DNA from: Anthopleura xanthogrammica
Lineage: Eukaryota > Cnidaria > Anthozoa > Actiniaria > Actiniidae
Length of the DNA: 64,000 bases
Direction: 5' to 3'
Assembly: GCA_964019055.1 (NCBI GenBank)
Contig: OZ025212.1
Coordinates: 11,933,391-11,997,390, forward strand
This document shows positions 1 through 16,419 of this stretch, in pieces. Made by a program: the position numbers and the translations under genes. A model generated the notes under the pieces. The model did not search any database and had not been told where the DNA came from. It worked only from the letters and a program-made list of their open reading frames with translations. How positions within the stretch are numbered: position 1 is the stretch's first letter; each line of letters opens with the position of its first letter.

Positions 1-440
1 CGGCGTTCAACAAAAATGTTCTAGTGTAATTTATTTTGTTCAAATGCGCACGTACAGGTCTTAGTCTCCCGAACCGAGCTTTTCATTGTCGGGCCAATTT
101 ATTCCTGATCATCTGAACTCATCACCGTTCACTGCGGGACTTGTTTATCTTTTGATTGCAACATATTCTATGTAAGGGTCCAATATACGGGCACCAAAAT
201 ATATTAACTTGTCGCGCATCTCTATTGCGTTGCATGGTGCGAAGCAAAATGTGCTCGAAATTAGCTCCCAGCGCGCGCAGAGTAAAGAGAGTTTCTACTT
301 CATTCAGCAAAGAATATTTGATCATTTATCAAATGATTTGCTATCCTTTTTTCGGCTTATTACACTGTACATTGTTTTGCGCAACTTCTCTCGTACTATA
401 ATTTTAGGGTAGATTTCATGAAAGTTCTCTCAGTAAAGAC

Positions 441-566
441 CTCTTGCAGCACGTCGGAATGCAGCTCAATTTGGAGGACAAAACAATAAGTTTCCGAGTC
501 TCAGGAGATTAAGATCCTTTTTTTTTTGTCCTCCAAATTGAGCTGCTTTGATGTCACATGCAAGGA
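441..566. mobile_element. Palindromic MITE family A, copy 1
   Basis: Left arm CTTGCAGCACGTCGGAATGC then CTCAATTTGGAGGACAAAAC, a middle resembling TTTCC..TCTCAGGAGATT, and a right arm GTCCTCCAAATTGAGCTGC. The arms are inverted complements. The same structure recurs at about 10150, 10310, 10430, 16783, 37365 and 57113, so it is a dispersed non-autonomous DNA element with no coding capacity. Confidence 0.75.
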
Positions 567-1624
567 GTTTAGCAGCATCTGTACCAGGATTTTAAACCCA
601 CAACTACTGTGTCTTGAAGGCCGGGCTTCCTTTGGTCGTCCTACCGTCGTGTTACAACTGCAGGTATGAGGTAACTGTCATCAGGCCAAGCTACTCGATA
701 TCCGGCATTAAGCACTGTTAAAAGGTTTTGAGCGACGGACGTAATAGTTGACGGACAACTTCCCGTGCATGTTGATGTTGACGTGCATGTTGATTCCTGT
801 GCATGAAGACACGTACGACAACTAAACATATGTGTATAGATACACACATTTACGTCAAGGTTCTCTGACCTTTTATTGGCGTCCAGCGTAGTTGTCTATT
901 GGTTGACAAATGATGTAGGAAACAAAATGCTACAACTTAATTATCTTGTAGAACCTTCTATAGTTGTGTCCTTGGACACCTTTTGACATCTTTGGAAGAA
1001 ACACAGCTTCAACATGGCATTTTGGTAGAATGCATCTAGTATCAAAATTTACGATCTCAGTGTTTGGAATACTTTTTTCCGTCAACTAATGAAATGAAAT
1101 AGTATCAATATACTCCCGCCGGGCTAAATTGATTTCTAGTATTAAGGAAAATCACATTTGACAACCATTTGCGCCATTTGTTGTTTTTCTTTTTGTAAAA
1201 AAAAAAAAAAAAAGATCCATTAGGACCCAGTGTTTCCGCGTCTGTCGTAACCCAGTTGCCTGAAAGGTAGACATGTACAACCAATCACTCACACAGGAGT
1301 GAAGACCAAAGTTCATTGCGTCTGACTGTGATTGAACAGTTGTCTTTGACTTGAGTGTGCGCGCACGCATAACCAAGTCACGTTTTTGTGCTTACCGAAA
1401 AACATTTTGAAATGTTACCTTGAAAATTATTAATTAAATTTTTTGGAGTCATCAGAAATAGTGATAAGATTGTCGACTGTGTTGGAATATCGCCAGCAAC
1501 AAGGCATCAAGTTTTCAAATTGTGCAAGTCCATTTTATCGACTGACGTAAGTCTTATTCGGCCGTGCTCGCGTACTTCGTAATGCGTCGCTATTGAAAAT
1601 CAGGCTAAGTAAGTAGGGCGGCAC

Positions 1625-1860
1625 AGGGGTTACGCGTGATTCGGCTTTTTGGGGACCGTGATTCGTGAAATTCAAAAAAAGTCTTTGATTCGTGAATTTC
1701 AGTCCCCCCGTAATGCGTGATCTGCTTATTTTGAAGACCGTGATTCGTGAAAATTCGTATTTCGACGTAAATCCTTGTATCAAGGTTAGTCATTAATTGT
1801 ATTTCGTGATTCGTGAATTCATGAAAAAAATTGTCCGTGATTCGTGATCAAAACCCCTCC
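1625..1860. repeat. Interspersed GTGATTCGTGAA motif cluster
   Basis: The motif GTGATTCGTGAA or a close variant recurs about six times with irregular spacing and variable connecting DNA, ending in a C-rich run near 1860. Irregular spacing argues against a simple tandem satellite and for a low-complexity element built from one short word. Short frames through it are products of the motif and not genes. Confidence 0.6.
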
Positions 1861-2101
1861 CCCCCCCCCCCCCCCCCTCCCCCGTGCCAGCCTGAGTAAG
1901 TGTGTCCATGTGGTTAGGACGTGTTTCTATCAGTACTTTCCAGAGTCCGATAAAAGAGTCTTATTAACTGAATGAGGTCAATACTGACCGGGTTAACCGG
2001 GTTAGAGGATGTATTCTATTGTTCTTATACCCTAAACATGACTTAATTTTTCCAGGCATAACTCGTAAACGCAAACTTGCAAGAGCCATTACAGTGCAGT
2101 T

Positions 2102-2510
2102 ATTCGAGGCCTTTCTTACAGCTTCGTTATCTTCCATCTTGTTACCACTAGACTATGCATTCTTCATTTTCTAATATACTTCTGTGCCGTTATAGTTTTA
2201 CGCGGAGTTTGGTTTGCAATACGATAGCCGTGACCCTGCGAAAAATTCGAGGCCTTTCTTACAGCTTCATAATCTTCCATCTTGTTTAACACCTCGAGGC
2301 TATGTATTCATCATTGTCCAATATCCTTCTGTATTGTTATAGTTTTACGCGGAGTTTGGCTTGCTATACGACAGCGGCCGTGACCGTTCGTTTATTCGAG
2401 GTCTTTCTTACAGCTTCATAATCTTCCATCTTGCTTAACACCTCTAGGCTATGTATTCATCATTGTCCAATATCCTTATGTATTGTTATAGTTTTACGTC
2501 ACGTTTCGAT
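2102..2510. repeat. Three-copy ~146 bp tandem repeat
   Basis: Three direct copies begin at about 2102, 2246 and 2394 with the shared start ATTCGAGG(C/T)CTTTCTTACA and share TCTTCCATCTTG and TATAGTTTTACG further in. The copies differ by scattered substitutions and the third diverges after about 100 bases. No open frame follows the period, so this reads as a short satellite. The flanks (1-2100 and 2511-4400) hold no gene I can support. Confidence 0.85.
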
Positions 2511-4404
2511 TAATATAGGAAGTATATTAGTTTTTGTACTTTTCCCGTGGTTCTAGTTTTCGTGCATATTTGACCTCACAGAACTGAATCGTTTTATTAA
2601 GGAAAAGGCTTTCAGATATCTATGTGAATTAGTTTTGGACTACCTTATTATATGAAATTTTCGCGGCACGTTAATTTCGCGATTTTAAGAAAAAATCATA
2701 CTTTAATTTTGCGATTTCATTAAATAAATTATTAATAATTTCTTTCCAAATACGCACAAATTCCTTTAGAAAAGCCATTAGTTCCTTGGTTTTGATTTTA
2801 TCACTATTGAATTCTTGTTCCAATCATTCATAGTACATGTTGATCAGGATCAATAAGCGCTAGTACTTGGTTCGTAGTAGCAACATCTTTTATCCATGCT
2901 TTTGAATGGTCATTAAATTCTTTACTTTCTCAAAAATGGAGAGCCACTTAATTTTTTTCGCGTCATTATATTTTCTAGATACTTACTTTTCGCGACACTT
3001 TGATTTCGAGATTTTTTCGAAATCGCGAAATTAAAGCGTCGCAAAAATTTCATGTAATAAGGTTTATATATATTGCCTATTACCGCTGTGGTAAGCGCGA
3101 TCCGATTAACGTTGCCGTGCGCTCTGCCATTTTTAATTGAAATCTTAAAAGGTAAAGTAACCATACTTAACGTCGGTAGTTCCTTCAGCTACGTGGCTGG
3201 TATCCCAGGAAGCCGACGGCGCATACTTTGCCCCCTCTCTCCATCAGTGCTCTGTTTTAAGAGTATTCAAAGCTGAAGCATCGTTAGTTTATTTTCTATT
3301 TATTTATTTGTTTGTTTATTACCTACTAAGGGTGGCAAAATGTGTTTTGGCATATAGGGGACCTATGTTTTAAGGGCGTGCCATCTAGGGTTACCTACTA
3401 AGGTGGTAAGGGCGTAGCACATAAGGTTATCTATATCAATCATCTTTGAGTTCTGCTGATTTCATTACTCGTAATATCGCAAACAAAAAACATGCACCAA
3501 TCAGTCACCAAACTGTCTATTTAGACAAGAATGAAGAATTCAAGTCAGGGGCGTAGCCAATATTTTGCCTTAGGGAGGCGGGCCCAAGACACGTTTTCAA
3601 AACATCAACCAAAAAAAACGGCCAACCAAAAAAACCGCAAACGCAGTAGAGAAGGGGGGCCCGGGCCCCCTGCCCCCTGCCCCCTGTCTACGCCCCTGCA
3701 AGTCTTTTCTTTTTCTTTACTTTGCTGTTTCTCGCGATAGAAAAGAGAAATTAATTGCTAACTGTGCAAGGTTCAAGTGCTACAGCTACATTTAATGGAT
3801 CGTTCATAATCATCCAATAATCCCCACTTCAGTGAAGGTATCAGTGACTTAGCTTTATCCCAAGATAATAGCCAAATAAAAATGATAATCACAATTTATT
3901 ACTAAACGTACTTGCAATCAATCACGAAAGCCTGCTCACTCGTGCCATATATATATCCGATTAAACTTCCTGATAATCTGACTTAGATTGGTTAAAGTGA
4001 AGTTTAAGCCAGACTCTAAGACTGAAGCCCTTGGACCCTGGTTGTTGGACAATTAAGATCGCTCCATCAAAGCAAGGGAGATTGGGATGATATTATCTTT
4101 TTAATAACGACAATTATTTGTAGAATGTCACGGTTTAAAAGGGCTAATTATTACATGCTACCTCTTGTTGTACCGTTGAGATATCTTGTCTGAGAAATGT
4201 GGGCACTTTTATTTTTATAAGATAGTGTATCTATAACGTTTTGATGAGTTTACCGCCTTTTGAATGGTATGTGCACTTGGAACCTTTCATTCAGCCTTGC
4301 TATAATTAAAATGTTAACTGGATTAAGAATCAATAGATACCTTGATCATTTGTTATATTAACATATTTACAAAGATTTTTGTGGTTATCGCGGTTTGCGT
4401 GATC

Positions 4405-4775
4405 ATTGTGAATACTCCAGTTTCACATTCGGTGGAAACCGCTGTTTTCGAAGAACACAGACTCCTTTGCACAGGCTTAGCCTCGTTTATAAGTCATCTA
4501 TTCAAATACATCATTAAAAGTCCGTGGGATTGGTATTATTCAACTTGCACATTCTTTACATTACAGTTGGCTGTTGCTAATGATTTGCAAAAGTCAACCG
4601 TAATCTAAAGAATGTGTAAGTTGAACAATACCAATGTTTTGAAATCCCACGGACTTTTAATAACGTCGTTGAATAGCTGACTTATAAACGAGGCTAAGCC
4701 TGTGCAAATGAGTCTGTGGTCTTCAAAAACAGCGGTTTCCATCGAATGTGAAACTGGTGTATTCACCAGCAAAGG
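4405..4775. mobile_element. Foldback element with ~150 bp arms
   Basis: The left arm (about 4408-4560) is the inverted, roughly 85-90% matching complement of the right arm (about 4605-4770). Landmarks are AAAGTCCGTGGGATT on the left against AATCCCACGGACTTTT on the right, and GGCTTAGCCTCGTTTATAAG against CTTATAAACGAGGCTAAGCC. Open frames on both strands give near-identical peptides (both contain NTPVSHS and CTGLASFIS) only because the arms are copies. No transposase is present. Confidence 0.8.
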
Positions 4776-5315
4776 ACTATGAGAAATATTGATGAACGTG
4801 TGATGATACGGGAAACGGAGTCGCAAAGTTTCTCGCGCAAAATGGTGCGTTGCGATTTGCAGGGCAAATGCTTGTATCATCATAACTTTTCTTAAAATTG
4901 AATTCAAAGTTCTTTTTCTCTTCGCAAAAGAAATATGTTATGCACGAAGTGGGATATGTGAAACATGCTCTGAAACTTAACAATGCTGCACGATAAATTG
5001 CACGACTGTTGCAAATATTACCGTGCGTTAATCGAAGCGCGCACTAAGCGCGAGCAAAATATCCCGCAAATTCTATGCTATTTATCAATCCAATCAGCTT
5101 TCAAAAATGCCCAGCTTCAGTAAAATCTTCCTAATGGTTACCGTGGATCTTCGTCAGTAATGTATTCTTGTGTGTTATTCCTGTTATGAGGCATTAAGAT
5201 TAAAAACTTGCCACTATATACGAGGAAAGATGCGGAATTCATCACTCGTGCATACGCACGATCAGCTGTATGTTTTCATTTAAGAAACCAACTTTTTTCC
5301 AACTTTTAGCGCTAT

Positions 5316-5599
5316 ACTTAATGTGTATATGTCAATAAACACCCCAAAATGACCCCTAATGAATCCGGTTAACTTTACCTCCAGGGCCCGGTTGTACGAA
5401 GGGTGGATAGCGCTATCCGATGGATTAATCCTTATCCAGTGGATAAGTCGATGCTGTTATCCAATAAATTTATCCACTGGATAAGAGTTATCCGTCGGAT
5501 AACGCTATCCACCCTTCGTACAACCGGGCCCTGGAGGTAAAATTAACCGGATTCATTACGGGTCATTTTGGGGTGTTTATTGACTTATACACATTAAGT
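5316..5599. mobile_element. ~284 bp nested palindrome (MITE-like)
   Basis: Outer arms TTAATGTGTATA / GTCAATAAACACCCCAAAAT on the left face ATTTTGGGGTGTTTATTGAC / TATACACATTAAG on the right. Inside lie GGGCCCGGTTGTACGAAGGG and its complement CCCTTCGTACAACCGGGCCC, then GGATAGCGCTATCC-like words to a centre near 5458. Both halves are nearly perfect complements, so the DNA could form one long hairpin. No coding capacity. Confidence 0.85.
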
Positions 5600-5722
5600 G
5601 CTCATACTTTTTGTTAAAGTGAAGACAGTCCAACTGTACTAACTATGGTGAAGATAGGTGCTATATTTATGTTGAATACCTCCCAGGCGGTCATACTAGA
5701 TAGATATTAGTAGCTGGTATAG

Positions 5723-6346
5723 ACCCACGCTATGGAAGATACGCTATGTTTGAACCTCCTATTATAGGAATCTTAGGTGCATCTTACGAAGACAAGACTA
5801 CTTGTCTGACATACATTAGCCCCTGTAATATAGAGCACATGCCCACGCAATGGAAGATGCGCTATGTTTGACTGACCTCTTATTATAGGAATCTTAGGTG
5901 CATCTTACGAAGACAAGACTACTTGACTGACATACATTAGCCTCTGTAATATAGAGCACATGCCCACGCAATGGAAGATGCTATATAAGAACCTCTTATT
6001 ATAGGGATCTAGGATTATTAAGCGCATCTTACCAAGACAAGACTACTTGTCTGACATACATTAGACTCTGTAATATAGAGCCAGGCCCACGCAATGGAAG
6101 ATGCTATATATGAACCTCCTATTATAATGATATAGGATTATTAAGTGTATCTTACGAAGACAAGACTACTTGTCTGACATACATTAGACTCTGTAATATA
6201 GAGCACATGCCCACGCAATGGAAGATGCGCTATATATGAACCTCCTATTATAGGGATATAGGATTATTAAGCGCATCTTACGAAGACAAGACTACTTGTC
6301 TGACATACATTAGACTCTGTAATATAGAGCACAAGCCCACACAATG
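5723..6346. repeat. Five-copy ~122 bp satellite
   Basis: Copies start at about 5723, 5841, 5962, 6084 and 6209 with CCCACGCAATGGAAGATG or a close form and share ATCTTACGAAGACAAGACTA and TGTAATATAGAGCAC. Length varies 118-126 through small insertions such as the GGATTATTAAG block present only in copies 3-5. A clear tandem minisatellite, non-coding. Confidence 0.9.
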
Positions 6347-6355
6347 ATGTAAACC

Positions 6356-6524
6356 AATAGCGCACTTTCGATATTTTGGTTGGGTGATTACGCACAAAGC
6401 AATTCAAGGCGAGGCTCCGTGGAAATAAAAGAATGTATTGATGTTCTTCTGTGTTTCTCTTGAGTCTCGTCTTGGATTGCTTTGTGCGTGATCACTCAAG
6501 AAGAATATCGAAAGTGCGCTATTG
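6356..6524. mobile_element. Foldback element, family B
   Basis: Terminal inverted repeats AATAGCGCACTTTCGATATT (left) and AATATCGAAAGTGCGCTATT (right), with a second inverted block near GCACAAAGCAATTC / GATTGCTTTGTGC. A diverged partial copy lies at 50207-50337 in a STPG1 intron. It ends about 150 bp before the first visible exon of the acidic-protein gene. No protein is coded. Confidence 0.8.
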
Positions 6525-6681
6525 TGAGTTGCGCATGGGACACAATTGGGGGGAGAGGGGGGGGGGGGGGGGTCGCGGAATTTGAATTGGTAGCAAGTTT
6601 TTTCCAATTCTCTATTTCATTGATAATTGTAGCTACTGTGCAGTTGGCTGTTTATTTATTTGTTCATTATTTTAGTTTCAG

Positions 6682-8713
6682 ACTTTACTGATCAACCTCA
6701 TCAAGGGAATATTATCTAGAGAGCATGATAATACCTCCCTAAAACACACCACTGATCTAGCTGAACCACCTGTAGATAACACTTCCAAAATATCCCAGAA
6801 AGATGACAGTCATTCAGTTGCATCAGATGAGAGCTCAACTTTAGGTTCAACTCCTCCGATTTACGACAAAGAGTTGTAAGTTTTATCCATTTCTTCTCAT
6901 CTTACCCTCGTTATTCTACCTTTCAGCCGCGTTGAATTGGTGACAAACGATTAAGTTTACGATACATCTTTTGATTTTTCGCTGGCATAAGGTTTTATAG
7001 GTAAAGGTGTGCGTCGTTGGCGTCGTGGTAGAAGCGCGAATGCCCAATGAAAAACAGTCTTGAATTAAGGAACGATAGTGATTTGTTATCCAGTAGTCTT
7101 CTTGTGTAACTGGTTGCGCTGCTTGCTTTTAGTTTTGTTATCATCCTCAGTGATTTGACACACACTCAGACTTTTTGAAGATTGCACGTGTAGTTTCCTT
7201 TCCTGGGTTTGTGTGCTGTCTGTTAAGAAATTCATCCGAGTCTCGACCCACAATAGTCGCACACCTTTAATTTCTATATAACCCGGGTAGTTTCATCCTT
7301 CAGTGCCTAAATGGCCTTATAGAAGAGAGTTTGGTAAAGTTGCGCATCGTTGACATCCTTGTTATCAGGGTTCCCACGGTCAGGGAAAAGTCAGTGAATT
7401 CTGACATTTTTTCAAGGTCAGGGAATTGTCAGGGAATTTTGATTTTGGTCAGTGAATTTTTGCAATTTACCCAAACGTCAGTGAAAAGTCAGGAAATTTC
7501 TGTCAGTCTTCAAAAAATTGTTTTAAATTTGGAATTTTCAGTTGGGCTTCCTGTGGTCGAACAACCATTTTTCGTAAAATTAGTGCACATTGTGGTCAGT
7601 GAAAAATGGTCTTTGGTCAGGGAAAAGTCAGGGAATTTTATTTTTCCATATGAGTGGGAACCCTGGTTATCCAATAGTCATTCATTCGATTAACTGTACT
7701 GTTATATTTTGCCTCTATCCAACAGGCCTCAGTCCAAGGAACAACCTTCAGATGCTCCTTCTCACTTACTGGAACGTACTCTCTCTTATGAAGATGACTT
7801 TGAAGAAGACGACGTCCCTCTCAACGAAACCGCTGCTTATCGCAAGATGATGTCAAGTGCCCAGTCCACTGTTGATGACTTGAGTGACAGCCAAGGCAAA
7901 ACAGATCCCAAGGGGGAGGAGGAGAGTGAGGGAGATGATGACCTGGAAAGAACATTAGCCCGTAGTATTTCTCCACCCCCGACGTCACCAAGACAGCGGT
8001 CTGCTACTAATAACAAGACTACAGAAGAGAAGAAACCTGGGAGACAGAAACCAAAGCTTTCCTTATTTGGAGGTGGCGCAGGGAGTCTGGGCCTGTCATA
8101 TGGCAGTGAAGACTTAGGGGATAGCTGGGGTGGAAATGAGAGTGGTAAGCTTACATCGTCATGGAAATCGAATGTTACTGATAAGACTGCATCTGTGGTA
8201 TCTGATGAGGACATCTCACCTCCTTCATCGCCTGACCTTGATCTTGAGCCCGCGTACATCCCTTCAGCTATGGACAGCGGTAATAATAAAGAACATGGAA
8301 AAACAGCGAGCAAACCAGCTACGAAAATAACAAGAAAACCAGGTTAGTAATACCAGTAACATGTTTTTCATAATAGATAAATGAAAGCTGAGGATCAGCT
8401 TCACTCTCAACTGCTTGTCTTGCTCGTGGTCATACTTTGTAAACCAGCCTCTGAAGGTTATCCCTGTGTGACGCGACCTTTTCTCAGTTTAGAGTACGGC
8501 CAAATGAGGTACGATATCTAAACGAGGAGGGGAGGGGGGGGGGGGTCGAACTAGGATTTGTACTGTGTTGTGCAGTTTCTAATACTATTAATATATGTAT
8601 TACTTGCTTTTTTAGAATTCTGGAATCATTCAGATACCGATTCAGAGGTGGATCTTAAGCTGAGTACTGGTGCAGCAGAAGCCGAAGACGATGACTTTGA
8701 CTTTTATGGTTGA
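6682..8713 (+). CDS. Acidic Ser/Pro-rich protein, C-terminal three exons (partial, unrecognised)
   Basis: Three exons, 6682-6875, 7726-8342 and 8616-8713, join in phase (phases 2 and 1, all GT..AG) and code at least 302 residues ending in TGA. The frame is open at the 5' edge of the first exon and no ATG is evident, so more exons must lie upstream, probably outside the window. The protein is hydrophilic with acidic blocks (SYEDDFEEDD, EEESEGDDDLER), SP-rich stretches (SISPPPTSPRQR, DISPPSSPDLDLEP), a Gly patch KLSLFGGGAGSLGLSYGSED and an acidic-aromatic tail EDDDFDFYG. No folded domain, signal peptide or membrane segment is visible; it looks largely disordered. I do not recognise the family and give no function. 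AATAAA follows 35 bases after the stop. The exon pattern supports a real gene; identity is open. Confidence 0.75.
7365..7672 (+). repeat. GTCAGGGAA-rich interspersed repeat
   Basis: The words GTCAGGGAA and GTCAGTGAA recur about nine times between AGGGTTCCCACGGTCAGGG and GTGGGAACCCTGG, which are themselves an inverted pair. It lies in the intron between exons at 6875 and 7726. A second copy in the opposite orientation (TTCCCTGACTTTTCCCTGAC) lies at about 12584-12790 in HAAO intron 5. Frames through it are spurious. Confidence 0.7.
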
Positions 8714-8747
8714 CGTTAGTCCGAAGCTAAAAGCTCAGAAATTGAAT

Positions 8748-8753
8748 AATAAA
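8748..8753 (+). terminator. Poly(A) signal of the acidic-protein gene
   Basis: AATAAA lies 35 bases after the TGA at 8711-8713, in the usual position for a short 3' UTR. Confidence 0.6.
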
Positions 8754-8967
8754 TCGAAAAATTTACTGATCCGCTGACAAATTAATTCATTTTTTAACAA
8801 ATCAAAGTTCAAGCTTCGTTATCAATATATATTTTTTAAATTTCTGTTAATTGTTTTTCAAAAGAATGATAAATAAAAAAATTATATAAATTATATTTGG
8901 GCAAGGGGTGGTGGTTTGATAGAAAACATGTACCCTTTGATCGGGAGTTTGATCACTTATCACTAAA

Positions 8968-9040
8968 AAAACCCGTCCTTGTTTTACGAGGGTTGCACTT
9001 TTATAGCCAGTGGCTAACAAACCGGTGGCCCTCGTTCCAT
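8968..9040 (-). mobile_element. SINE 3'-tail fragment
   Basis: Read on the minus strand, GGAACGAGGGCC..TTAGCCACTGGCTAT..GCAACCCTCGTAAAACAAGG matches the tail of the SINE-like sequence at 48855-48932 (GGAACGAGGCC..TAGCCACTGGCTAT..GCTACCCTCATAAAAACAAGG). It sits about 180 bp upstream of the HAAO start codon and could contribute promoter sequence. Confidence 0.55.
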
Positions 9041-9223
9041 GCGATATTGACGTCACACTCACTGTGAAAAGTGGTAGCATGGGTTACCTGTGGTAAATTA
9101 TGCAGACGCCAAAACAGACTCACGTGTATAATTGCTTCACGAGCGACGAGTGGCGGTTCTTTCATCCCCCTGCCGAGGTTTTCTTTTTTTTCTCGTGATT
9201 TTTTTTCTCATTTTAAAAAGAAA

Positions 9224-15925
<6,702 letters not shown>

Positions 15926-16126
15926 TATCATCACAGGAAAAGAAAGAAACTCCTAAAAGTTTACTTTAAAATGACATATCTTGAATATAAGCTCATATCA
16001 AACAGTATGTTATTGCAGAAAAATATTAGACTGATAAATGTTAAAAACATTCCAAAGAAAGACCTAGTTTTTGATATGTGTATACTGCATCTATATCAAA
16101 CCTGAGTCACTGTATAAAATGGTTTT

Positions 16127-16132
16127 AATAAA
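16127..16132 (+). terminator. HAAO poly(A) signal
   Basis: AATAAA about 200 bases after the HAAO stop. It precedes the convergent PPC gene, whose stop is at 16420. Confidence 0.6.
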
Positions 16133-16138
16133 CTTCAA

Positions 16139-16310
16139 ATGGATGGTCCCAAAAATCATCCATACCCAACCATGGAGAATATTTGAAATAGGATCCCCCA
16201 CCCCTCTGGTTTCTTCCATACTAGCGGCACTAGCGACCCTTGTTTTTCCTCTGATCCCCAACCCCCTGGGAATTTCCAATTTCCTCCATGGTGGGGTAAG
16301 GATATTTTTT
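16139..16310. repeat. Family D repeat between HAAO and PPC gene
   Basis: CCAAAAATCATCCATACCCA..CCATGGAGAATAT at the left and CTGGGAATTTCCAATTTCCT..CATGGTGGGGTAAGGATAT at the right form the same unit as the family D copies in HAAO introns. It fills most of the gap between the two convergent genes. Confidence 0.6.
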
Positions 16311-16419
16311 TAAAGTTTAATTTATAAACCAACTTCTTACATGATATAATTATAAAGAAATGTTATTGTTTGTTAGACTTACATCCAGTGTATTTGTAAT
16401 AAAATGTTAGTTTTCAGAA

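Noticed and set aside
8009..8313. Minus-strand frame antisense to the acidic-protein exon (7837-8313)
   Set aside because: Shadow of the coding exon on the plus strand, whose splice phases are consistent.
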